A stretch of DNA of 5,498 bases from Kangiella sp. (GCA_026195755.1 JAPHRL010000091.1:1-5498); one strand, 5' to 3'; positions 1 through 4,902 are shown, numbered from the stretch's first letter. Made by a program: numbers and translations. Notes: generated by a model not told the origin, from the letters alone.

Positions 1-803
1 ATTTTTTCCAATAGCAGCGGCGTGATGTCTTTGTGCCCCAGTTTCGATAAAGCGCGAATAATAAAAGCCTGTGTCGCACTATCCAGTGACTCACTCTTAT
101 CGCGCACTATGCTGATTACATCCGGAACATGGGGATCTCTAAGCAATGGCACTCTCGCCAACAAAAAGCTGGCCTTTAACGCCGTATCTTGGTCGCGCAA
201 TCGGTCTATGACTCGCGCTACTTCAATTTCAGTATCACCAGTTAGTAAATGACGATGGAACACTGACATGATAGCCAAGCCTTGCATGGCGGCATTGGCA
301 ACTTGAGCATCTTCAGTCTGCTCAATCAGGCGTGCCAAGGTGGATACTGAATCTTCACCACCTAAATTACCAATCGCCAGCACCATGGCGGCACGAACTT
401 TACCGTTCTTTTCCTGTTGCAGTCGCTCGATTAAGCTGGCGGTTGCGGGCTTGTGCAGACTGATGCCTAAAGCAAAAGCCGCTGTTTCACGCACCTCGGC
501 CTTAGAGTGCTCAAGCAATGGCAGAATCAAGTCGCTGGCCTGTTCATCACCGATCCGCCCCAAGCTGATTAACGCCAGTTCCACAGTCTCAAGATTGTCG
601 CACGCCAGTGCTTTGCTAAAGGCTGGCTGATTAATTTGGCGCATATCGGCCAGCCGATACAGTACCGCTGATTCAACGCAGGGTGGCGCTTTTGGAGTTA
701 AGGCGGTACAACTGGCTAAAAAGACGGTGAAAAAGGCGAGCGATAGTGGTTTTGCAAGCTTGCTACGGTGGCTTAGTGCAGTGAGGCAATGTAAAATGCG
801 CAT
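1..803 (-). CDS. HEAT-repeat lipoprotein (partial; C-terminus beyond left edge)
   Basis: The reverse strand is open without a stop from an ATG at 803-801 to the window edge, giving 267 complete codons. Residues 1-32 look like a lipoprotein signal: basic residues at R13, K15 and K18, a hydrophobic stretch from about 20 to 31, and a lipobox L29-A-S-C32. The mature protein would be acylated at C32 and membrane-anchored; inner or outer membrane cannot be told. From about residue 70 to 180 there are at least three HEAT/Armadillo-type helical pairs, with cores such as ALISLGRIGDEQASDLILPL, AAFALGISLHKPATASLIERL and AMVLAIGNLGGEDSVSTLARL, and more degenerate helical repeats follow. Such repeats usually form protein-binding solenoids; no catalytic domain is visible in this part, and a domain could lie beyond the edge. 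The ATG is the only Met before the lipobox. A possible AGGG lies 12 nt upstream, which is distant. The gene is divergent from ettA. Function unknown. Confidence 0.88.
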   Translation of the reverse strand, partial: MRILHCLTALSHRSKLAKPLSLAFFTVFLASCTALTPKAPPCVESAVLYRLADMRQINQPAFSKALACDNLETVELALISLGRIGDEQASDLILPLLEHSKAEVRETAAFALGISLHKPATASLIERLQQEKNGKVRAAMVLAIGNLGGEDSVSTLARLIEQTEDAQVANAAMQGLAIMSVFHRHLLTGDTEIEVARVIDRLRDQDTALKASFLLARVPLLRDPHVPDVISIVRDKSESLDSATQAFIIRALSKLGHKDITPLLLEK

Positions 804-829
804 AACTTTGATCAACCCTGTTCTAATTA

Positions 830-2497
830 ATGGCTCAATATATTTATACAATGAATCGCGTGGGCAAAATTGTCCCACCGAATAAAACTATTCTAAAAGA
901 TATTTCCCTATCATTCTTCCCGGGCGCCAAGATTGGTGTTCTAGGTCTTAACGGCTCGGGTAAATCGACTTTATTACGAATCATGGCTGGTGTCGACACC
1001 GATATTGAAGGTGAAGCACGTCCACAATCCGGCATTAAAATCGGCTACCTGCCACAGGAACCACAACTTGACGACAGCAAGACGGTTCTGGAAATTGTTG
1101 AAGAGTCGGTAACTCATGTCAAAGATGCTTTAGCAGAGCTGGATCAGGTTTATGCGGCTTATGCCGACGCCGATGCTGACTTTGATGCCTTAGCAAAGCG
1201 CCAAGGTGAATTGGAAGCGATTATTCAGGCCGCAGATGGTCATAATCTTGATAACACGCTTGAGCGTGCAGCAGAAGCACTTCGCCTACCACCTTGGGAA
1301 GCTGAAGTGAAAAACCTATCTGGTGGTGAACGTCGTCGTGTCGCCATGTGTCGTTTGCTTCTTGAACATCCTGACATGTTATTGCTGGATGAGCCGACTA
1401 ACCACCTGGATGCTGAGTCTGTAGCCTGGCTTGAACGCTTCCTGGTTGATTATAAAGGTACCGTGGTAGCCATTACCCACGATCGTTATTTCCTTGATAA
1501 CGCCGCCGGTTGGATTCTTGAGCTGGATCGCGGTCATGGTATTCCATGGGAAGGCAATTACTCGTCATGGCTTGAACAAAAGTCTGCGCGACTAGAAATT
1601 GAAGAGAAACAGGAACAGTCTCGCCAGAAAACCATGAAAGAAGAGTTGGAGTGGGTTCGCTCGAATACTAAAGGACGTCAGGCGAAGTCAAAAGCACGTA
1701 TGGCGCGCTTTGAAGAACTATCGAGCAAAGAATTCCAGCAGCGCAACGAAACCAAAGAATTGTATATCCCGCCTGGCCCACGCCTTGGTACGCAAGTAAT
1801 TACCGCTAACGGTTTAACTAAAGCTTATGGCGACAAATTGCTTTATAACGATCTCAACTTCAACCTACCGCAAGGTGGCATTGTTGGTGTCATTGGTCCT
1901 AATGGCGCGGGTAAATCCACCATGTTCAAGTTGATTACGGGTGAAGAAACGCCAGACTCAGGCGAGCTAAAGGTGGGTGAAACCGTTGAATTGTCCTACG
2001 TTGACCAAAGCCGTGACTCGTTAGACGACAGCAAAACCGTATGGGAAGAAATTTCCGATGGCTTGGATTTGATTACCGTCGGTAACTACACTACGCCTTC
2101 GCGCGCTTATGTTGGTCGTTTTAATTTCAAAGGCACCGACCAGCAGAAACGCATCGGTCAGTTATCAGGTGGTGAGCGAAACCGTGTCCACCTCGCCAAG
2201 CTACTCAAAAGTGGCGGCAACGTATTGTTACTGGATGAGCCGACCAACGACCTCGACGTAGAAACCTTACGTGCACTGGAAGATGCCCTGCTAGCCTTCC
2301 CTGGCTGCGCGGTAGTTATCTCGCACGACCGCTGGTTCCTCGACCGTGTTGCCACCCATATCCTGGCTTTTGAAGGTGACAGTGAAACCGTCTGGTTCGA
2401 AGGTAACTATCAAGAATACGAAGCCGATCGTAAACGCCGCCTTGGGGCAGAAGCGGATCAGCCGCATCGTATTAAATACCGCAAGATCTCTAAATAG
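830..2497 (+). CDS. ettA: EttA, energy-dependent translational throttle ABC-F ATPase
   Basis: This is a cytosolic ABC-F protein of 555 aa, identical in length to E. coli EttA. It has two ATPase domains and no membrane segment. Domain 1 has Walker A GLNGSGKST (39-47), signature LSGGE (163-167) and Walker B LLLDEP (184-189). Domain 2 has Walker A GPNGAGKST (356-364), LSGGE (445-449) and LLLDEP (466-471). The catalytic glutamates fall at E188 and E470, the same numbers as in E. coli EttA. The EttA-type arm is at about 95-140 (YADADADFDALAKRQGELEA). The charged helical linker at about 243-315 is the P-site tRNA-interaction motif. The tail HRIKYRKISK is also EttA-like. Known role of the family: it binds the ribosomal E site and gates the first peptide bond according to the ADP/ATP ratio. 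No Shine-Dalgarno is evident before the ATG. A possible -10 (TAAAAT, 792-797) would give a leader of about 26 nt, but no good -35 accompanies it. No clear terminator follows the stop. Confidence 0.97.
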   Translation: MAQYIYTMNRVGKIVPPNKTILKDISLSFFPGAKIGVLGLNGSGKSTLLRIMAGVDTDIEGEARPQSGIKIGYLPQEPQLDDSKTVLEIVEESVTHVKDALAELDQVYAAYADADADFDALAKRQGELEAIIQAADGHNLDNTLERAAEALRLPPWEAEVKNLSGGERRRVAMCRLLLEHPDMLLLDEPTNHLDAESVAWLERFLVDYKGTVVAITHDRYFLDNAAGWILELDRGHGIPWEGNYSSWLEQKSARLEIEEKQEQSRQKTMKEELEWVRSNTKGRQAKSKARMARFEELSSKEFQQRNETKELYIPPGPRLGTQVITANGLTKAYGDKLLYNDLNFNLPQGGIVGVIGPNGAGKSTMFKLITGEETPDSGELKVGETVELSYVDQSRDSLDDSKTVWEEISDGLDLITVGNYTTPSRAYVGRFNFKGTDQQKRIGQLSGGERNRVHLAKLLKSGGNVLLLDEPTNDLDVETLRALEDALLAFPGCAVVISHDRWFLDRVATHILAFEGDSETVWFEGNYQEYEADRKRRLGAEADQPHRIKYRKISK

Positions 2498-2604
2498 CGC
2501 TATGCTTATTAATTAAACAAAAACTTCCAACAAATAAAGCCGCTGCGGGTAAGTGCTCTTTCACCCCCCTTTTGATTGAGCTGAGTAATAGCCAAGACAT
2601 AGCA

Positions 2605-2627
2605 ATTCAAAACAGGAAGTTTTGAAT
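2605..2627. repeat. Hairpin 1 of the block (loop AGGAA)
   Basis: A perfect 9-bp inverted repeat, ATTCAAAAC at 2605-2613 against GTTTTGAAT at 2619-2627, with a 5-nt loop AGGAA. Its right arm also begins the larger inverted repeat, because TTTTGAATAG (2620-2629) is complementary to CTATTCAAAA (2821-2830). Seen directly in the sequence; function unknown. Confidence 0.8.
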
Positions 2628-2830
2628 AGTAAAATTCGGGCAAGTGACCGAAGGGAATCCCTTTAGGGAGATGGAACGTATTTTACGGTACCCAAGGGGG
2701 CAGACCCTGCGTTAAGTGGCTTGGCGGATACGAAGGGAGTTGAGCGCAGCGAGGCCTCAATCACGGGGTGGTCTTCTTTTATGAAGTACATCCTGTGCTT
2801 CACCCTTCGGGCTAGCTTCGCTATTCAAAA
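2620..2830. repeat. Larger interrupted inverted-repeat element (211 bp)
   Basis: The ends are TTTTGAATAG (2620-2629) and its exact complement CTATTCAAAA (2821-2830). Further in, CCGAAGGG (2648-2655) faces CCCTTCGG (2803-2810). The two end pairs are separated by unlike spacers, 18 nt on the left and 10 nt on the right. This layout looks like terminal inverted repeats of a small non-autonomous element that has gained or lost sequence in one arm. No target-site duplication is recognisable and no transposase is present. Confidence 0.55.
2782..2802. repeat. Hairpin 2 of the block (loop TCC)
   Basis: TGAAGTACA (2782-2790) pairs with TGTGCTTCA (2794-2802) around a 3-nt loop, with one T-G pair. As + strand RNA this would be a G-U wobble, whereas the - strand RNA would have an A-C mismatch. 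The loop region ACATCCTGT is close to the complement of the loop region ACAGGGATGT of hairpin 5. Confidence 0.7.
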
Positions 2831-2848
2831 TCGTTCCTGACGATTTTG
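2826..2848. repeat. Hairpin 3 of the block (loop TCCTG)
   Basis: A perfect 9-bp stem, CAAAATCGT (2826-2834) with ACGATTTTG (2840-2848), and loop TCCTG (CAGGA on the minus strand). It straddles the junction between the two larger inverted repeats: its left arm contains the end of the 2620-2830 repeat and its right arm the start of the 2843-2976 repeat. Confidence 0.8.
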
Positions 2849-2866
2849 TGGTTACTTAGGGCAAGA

Positions 2867-2889
2867 CAAATTTGTCTGGAACAAATTTG
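2867..2889. repeat. Hairpin 4 of the block (loop CTGGA)
   Basis: A perfect 9-bp stem, CAAATTTGT (2867-2875) with ACAAATTTG (2881-2889), and loop CTGGA. The left arm is also part of a self-complementary 14-mer AGACAAATTTGTCT (2864-2877), so two alternative pairings compete. Confidence 0.8.
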
Positions 2890-2919
2890 AACAGCGGAGT
2901 GAAGCGACGCTGGCTTTAG

Positions 2920-2941
2920 CGGAATACAGGGATGTATTCCG
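2920..2941. repeat. Hairpin 5 of the block (loop GGGA)
   Basis: A perfect 9-bp stem, CGGAATACA (2920-2928) with TGTATTCCG (2933-2941), closes a GGGA tetraloop, a GNRA-type loop if transcribed on the plus strand. The central ACAGGGATGT is, from memory, a recurrent loop core of palindromic repeats in several gammaproteobacterial genomes. Confidence 0.8.
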
Positions 2942-2995
2942 TAAAAGTAACTCGCTGAGTAGCGAAACCACAAAATAAAGAACGATAAACGTCAC

Positions 2996-3025
2996 TGGAT
3001 ACCGCGGTCTAGCCACGGTATGACA
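2996..3025. repeat. Short palindromic repeat with ATACCG/CGGTAT stem
   Basis: TGGATACCGCGGTCTAGCC leads into ACGGTATGACA. ATACCG (2999-3004) pairs with CGGTAT (3016-3021). After one C-A mismatch, GG (3006-3007) can pair with CC (3013-3014), leaving loop TCTAG. From memory this is a degenerate copy of a widely dispersed bacterial palindrome (TGGATACCGCGGTC, AAGCCGCGGTATGACA). It appears separate from the block ending at 2976. Function unknown; the identification needs a genome-wide search. Confidence 0.55.
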
Positions 3026-3035
3026 AATAATGAGT

Positions 3036-3052
3036 TATTGGTACTACCAATA
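3036..3052. promoter_or_regulatory. Perfect 17-bp dyad, candidate GntR (PdhR/FadR-type) operator
   Basis: TATTGGTACTACCAATA is perfectly palindromic, with 8-bp arms around a central C. It contains ATTGGT-N3-ACCAAT, which matches the consensus known for E. coli PdhR and is close to those of LldR and FadR (GntR family, FadR subfamily). It lies 101 bp upstream of the pilZ start and just right of the repeat block, so pilZ is the obvious target. The regulator is not in this window. A chance dyad or another repeat-derived hairpin is the alternative. Confidence 0.45.
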
Positions 3053-3142
3053 TCGGTTAAAACCAAACACTCCCCCTCAAAATTCCTTTAGACAAGCCAA
3101 AAGCCATCTGCTACCTTAGAATTATCAACACATTACCGAATC

Positions 3143-3146
3143 AGGA
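3143..3146 (+). promoter_or_regulatory. Ribosome binding site supporting the GTG start of pilZ
   Basis: AGGA lies 7 nt before the GTG at 3154-3156. There is no in-frame ATG near the conserved N-terminal RRxxxR motif, so this site decides the start. A possible -10 TAGAAT at 3117-3122 lies upstream, without a convincing -35. Confidence 0.6.
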
Positions 3147-3153
3147 ACACTGG

Positions 3154-3531
3154 GTGTCCGAACAGGAACGACGTAATTTCTCACGCATTGAATATAACGC
3201 CAAAGTGCTCATTGAACAGGGTGAACACAAATCGGTGGGCTCCGTGGTTGAGCTATCACTAAATGGTGTTCTTATTGATGCGAAATCAAAATTAGACCAG
3301 TCGCAACCTGTTGACGTACAAATCATCATTGATGAATTCTCACCTGCCATTCACCTAAAGGCTGAAATTGTCCATCACCAAGACCAGCAATACGGCTTAA
3401 GAACTTTAGAAATTGATATTGATAGTATGCTGCAGCTTAGAACCATCATCGGTATACATAACGATGATCCCGATGAGATTCATCGAGAGTCAGACGCACT
3501 TTGGAAAACTAAAGTAGAAGAAAAAAAATAG
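3154..3531 (+). CDS. PilZ-domain c-di-GMP receptor, PA4608/MapZ-like
   Basis: This is a single-domain cytosolic protein of 125 aa. PilZ proteins bind cyclic di-GMP and pass the signal to a partner by conformational change. The first binding motif is present: R6-R7-N-F-S-R11 (RxxxR). The second, normally (D/N)xSxxG, reads E33-L-S35-L-N-G38, a conservative Asp-to-Glu change that may alter affinity. Beta-strand-like segments follow to about residue 90, then a C-terminal helical stretch (IDIDSMLQLRTIIGIHNDDP). Length and this C-terminal pattern resemble Pseudomonas aeruginosa PA4608/MapZ, which acts on the chemotaxis methyltransferase CheR1. That partner is a family-level inference, and no chemotaxis gene is nearby. 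The gene starts with GTG behind a good AGGA and ends in an A8 run coding for the last Lys codons. It converges on the methyltransferase gene with a 20-bp gap and no obvious terminator. The dyad at 3036-3052 may regulate it. Confidence 0.87.
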   Translation: MSEQERRNFSRIEYNAKVLIEQGEHKSVGSVVELSLNGVLIDAKSKLDQSQPVDVQIIIDEFSPAIHLKAEIVHHQDQQYGLRTLEIDIDSMLQLRTIIGIHNDDPDEIHRESDALWKTKVEEKK

Positions 3532-3551
3532 CTCGCGAAGAAAGTTACCCT

Positions 3552-4175
3552 TTAGATCGCAACCCACCCATCAAAGCGAGTCTTATAGCCTTGTGGTTTC
3601 ACTAACTCTAGTTGCCAACAGGTTTCCCCTCTTGCCAAATACTTCACTTCAAAATGCGTTCTTTCAGAGCCTTTATTCACTTTAGTAATGATTGGCGACA
3701 ACTGCCATAAGTCTTTGGCTTGTTGCTCGGCCTCTTCAATATAAGATTGAATATTGGTTGCCAAAATCAGCTTAGCATTCTCTTGAACCCGCGATAGTAA
3801 GAATTCAAAAAAAGGCATATTAAGCCAACGTTGACTCGCATTCTTCGGCTCTGGGTTAGGATAAAGAATAAAGACTCCTGCAAGACTTTTGGGCTCTAAG
3901 GCATGCACAGTCCAGGGAATCGCATCGGCATGCACAGGCAATAAATTATCAAGTGATAACTGTTTAGCCTTATCAGCAAAGTCATTAAATTTATTCCGCG
4001 TGCGCTCAATGGCTATTAACTGTTTATCAGGATTATCCTGAGCAAACATTAATGCATGTTTGCCCCGCCCTGCACCAATTTCTAAATATTGTGGTGACTT
4101 TACTCGTGGTTTCGTAAAACCACGGGGGGGATACAATTTTTCAGGTTTAAACTGGCGTAAATTGACATCGGTCAT
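3552..4175 (-). CDS. TrmB-like SAM-dependent methyltransferase
   Basis: This is a cytosolic Rossmann-fold methyltransferase of 207 aa, related to tRNA (guanine46-N7) methyltransferase TrmB. Visible motifs are motif I LEIGAGRGKH (31-40), an acidic residue at the end of strand 2 in IAIERTRNKF (E57), VHADA (81-85), the TrmB-position motif LYPNPEPKNASQRW (104-117), and RTHFE (172-176), corresponding to TrmB TxFE. True TrmB has FPDPWPKxRHxKRR at the first of these: here the Asp is Asn (N107), Trp is Glu, and the basic RHxKRR cluster is lost. The protein may therefore be a paralog with another substrate or altered activity, and I do not assign trmB. The start at 4175 has no clear Shine-Dalgarno. 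Codons 16-18 contain seven C in a row, next to an 8-bp inverted repeat. It is divergent from the haem-protein gene, with 87 bp between them. Confidence 0.8.
   Translation of the reverse strand: MTDVNLRQFKPEKLYPPRGFTKPRVKSPQYLEIGAGRGKHALMFAQDNPDKQLIAIERTRNKFNDFADKAKQLSLDNLLPVHADAIPWTVHALEPKSLAGVFILYPNPEPKNASQRWLNMPFFEFLLSRVQENAKLILATNIQSYIEEAEQQAKDLWQLSPIITKVNKGSERTHFEVKYLARGETCWQLELVKPQGYKTRFDGWVAI
4105..4124. repeat. Intragenic hairpin beside a G7 tract
   Basis: CGTGGTTT (4105-4112) pairs perfectly with AAACCACG (4117-4124) around loop CGTA, inside the early codons of the minus-strand methyltransferase gene. It abuts a run of seven G (4124-4130; seven C in the mRNA). It could form in the mRNA some 45 nt downstream of the start. 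It may be only a by-product of coding. Confidence 0.5.
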
Positions 4176-4202
4176 AATATATTAAGTTTCGCTGATATTA
4201 AC

Positions 4203-4233
4203 TTTACATGGCATTAAGAAGGGGTAGTATAAA
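4203..4233 (+). promoter_or_regulatory. Candidate sigma-70 promoter of the DUF3365 haem-protein gene
   Basis: TTTACA (4203-4208) resembles a -35 box with one mismatch. The -10 could be TATAAA (4228-4233, 19-bp spacer) or TAGTAT (4225-4230, 16-bp spacer). Neither combination is ideal. The site lies in the 87-bp divergent gap. Confidence 0.35.
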
Positions 4234-4251
4234 GTGTTATCAGAAACGGTA

Positions 4252-4256
4252 AAGGA
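4252..4256 (+). promoter_or_regulatory. Ribosome binding site of the DUF3365 gene
   Basis: AAGGA at 6 nt from the ATG at 4263 is the best Shine-Dalgarno in the window and supports this start, which places the hydrophobic anchor directly at the N-terminus. Confidence 0.65.
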
Positions 4257-4262
4257 AACGCC

Positions 4263-4844
4263 ATGAAAAAAGTATTGATTATTCTACTCTTATTATTAGT
4301 GATTGCTGGCTTTGGTTATTACGGCTGGCAACAATATCAGGAAGCTCAGACTAAGTTGTGGCAAGAAAAAGCGCAATTGGCTGAAGAAACACTTAAGCCT
4401 ATCAAGATACAATTTAAAGAGACGCTTATGAAAGGGATGCAACAAGGAGCTGTAACAGCTATTGATTACTGCAATCTGGAAGCACCCGAAATTACAGAGA
4501 AAGCGCCGGAAGGAATTGAAGTTGGGCGTACCAGTCATCGTGTACGTAACCCAGCAAATGAACCGACCGATTTACTGCAGGCCCCGCTTGACTATTATCT
4601 TGAAATGGAACGCCGAGGCGAAAAAGCCAGCGGACAAATTACGCAACTTCCTAGCGGTGAATGGTTATATGTGGAACCCATTTACACCCAGGCAATGTGT
4701 CTAGCCTGTCATGGTGAGACTATTTCTCCACAAGTAGAAGTGGCTATCAATAAAAAGTATCCCGATGATCAAGCCACCGGCTTTAAAGAAGGCGAGCTGC
4801 GCGGCATGTTCTGGCTTAAGCTAAAAGAAGATTTTGGCGAGTAA
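4263..4844 (+). CDS. DUF3365 (Tll0287-like) membrane-anchored c-type haem protein
   Basis: This is a protein of 193 aa. Residues 1-20 are KK followed by a strongly hydrophobic helix (VLIILLLLLVIAGFGYYGW) with no clear cleavage site, so it is probably an N-terminal anchor with the rest in the periplasm. A charged helix follows (about 25-60). The DUF3365 signature follows: AIDYC (66-70), GRTSHRVRNPANEP (88-101), and the c-haem attachment motif C146-L-A-C149-H150. In the cyanobacterial relative Tll0287 the haem has a Cys axial ligand, and C70 sits at the equivalent AIxxC position. Such domains are thought to be redox or gas sensors or electron carriers and are often fused to signalling domains. 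Here the domain stands alone, so its partner is unknown. Haem attachment would require cytochrome c maturation genes elsewhere. AAGGA lies 6 nt before the ATG. The gene ends just before a strong terminator. Confidence 0.88.
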   Translation: MKKVLIILLLLLVIAGFGYYGWQQYQEAQTKLWQEKAQLAEETLKPIKIQFKETLMKGMQQGAVTAIDYCNLEAPEITEKAPEGIEVGRTSHRVRNPANEPTDLLQAPLDYYLEMERRGEKASGQITQLPSGEWLYVEPIYTQAMCLACHGETISPQVEVAINKKYPDDQATGFKEGELRGMFWLKLKEDFGE

Positions 4845-4852
4845 TCAAGACA

Positions 4853-4894
4853 ACCGTATAAAAAGGTGATTAAATAATCACCTTTTTATACGGT
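4853..4894. terminator. Strong bidirectional intrinsic terminator
   Basis: A perfect 19-bp inverted repeat (4853-4871 with 4876-4894) encloses the loop AAAT. The core GGTGATT/AATCACC stem is flanked by AAAAA on the left and TTTTT on the right, so a U-tract follows the stem on either strand. It lies 9 bp after the stop of the haem-protein gene and 9 bp before the end of the converging membrane-protein gene, and so serves both. Confidence 0.93.
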
Positions 4895-4902
4895 ACACCA
4901 CT

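Larger units (their letters stand above)
2605..2976. repeat. Composite block of nested inverted repeats and hairpins
   Basis: This block contains five small hairpins with 9-bp stems (2605-2627, 2782-2802, 2826-2848, 2867-2889, 2920-2941). It also has weaker ones: TCCCT/AGGGA at 2658-2669, TTGAG/CTCAA at 2740-2760, CAGCG/CGCTG at 2892-2912 and TCGCT/AGCGA at 2952-2965. Two larger interrupted inverted repeats enclose them (2620-2830 and 2843-2976). The stretch of about 2640-2780, ending in CACGGGGTGGTCTTCTTTT, resembles from memory an intergenic repeat family recurring in gammaproteobacterial genomes; I could not search for it. There is no transposase, so if it is mobile it would be non-autonomous (REP/BIME- or MITE-like). 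Alternatives are a transcribed structured RNA or a complex terminator and mRNA 3'-end protector for ettA. Confidence 0.8.
2843..2976. repeat. Second larger inverted-repeat element with a hairpin in one arm
   Basis: ATTTTGTGGTT (2843-2853) is exactly complementary to AACCACAAAAT (2966-2976). Just inside, GTTACTT (2851-2857) is complementary to AAGTAAC (2945-2951). In the right arm the two matches are separated by a small hairpin (TCGCT 2952-2956, AGCGA 2961-2965, loop GAGT) that the left arm lacks. Hairpins 4 and 5 sit inside. A nested cruciform-like structure is directly visible; function unknown. Confidence 0.65.
2498..3153. other. Gene-free intergenic region carrying palindromic repeats
   Basis: No credible coding frame is present in these 656 bp. 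Positions 2498-2604 are AT-rich, with a TTAATTAA at 2509-2516 and nothing else I can name. I see no intrinsic terminator directly after ettA, so transcripts may read into the repeat block or end on its hairpins. Positions 2605-2976 are the nested palindromes, 2996-3025 a separate repeat, 3036-3052 an operator-like dyad, and 3053-3153 the presumed pilZ promoter region, all described in their own entries. Confidence 0.8.

Noticed and set aside
22..630. Two plus-strand open frames (22-252 and 340-630)
   Set aside because: They lie antisense to the continuous HEAT-repeat lipoprotein frame; their translations have no recognisable domain and no ribosome binding site.
844..2355. Minus-strand open frames at 844-1035 and 2158-2355
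   Set aside because: Both are antisense to the fully conserved ettA coding sequence and encode low-complexity Ser/Arg-rich peptides.
2498..2600. Intrinsic terminator immediately after ettA
   Set aside because: No stem longer than about 4 bp followed by a T-run could be found; CCGC/GCGG near 2540 has too small a loop and no U-tract.
2605..2976. CRISPR array
   Set aside because: The hairpins are not direct repeats of one sequence and are not evenly spaced; stems differ from unit to unit.
3141..3350. Minus-strand open frame antisense to pilZ
   Set aside because: It is the complement of a clear PilZ domain; no homology or start signal is visible.
3522..3531. A8 run at the end of pilZ as a programmed frameshift site
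   Set aside because: It falls at the last two Lys codons before the stop, where slippage would matter little, and no stimulatory structure is visible.
3532..3551. Bidirectional terminator between pilZ and the methyltransferase gene
   Set aside because: The 20-bp gap contains no inverted repeat with a T-tract.
4296..4704. Frames overlapping the DUF3365 gene on both strands
   Set aside because: The frame with the CxxCH haem motif and N-terminal anchor is clearly the real one, and the others are shadows.
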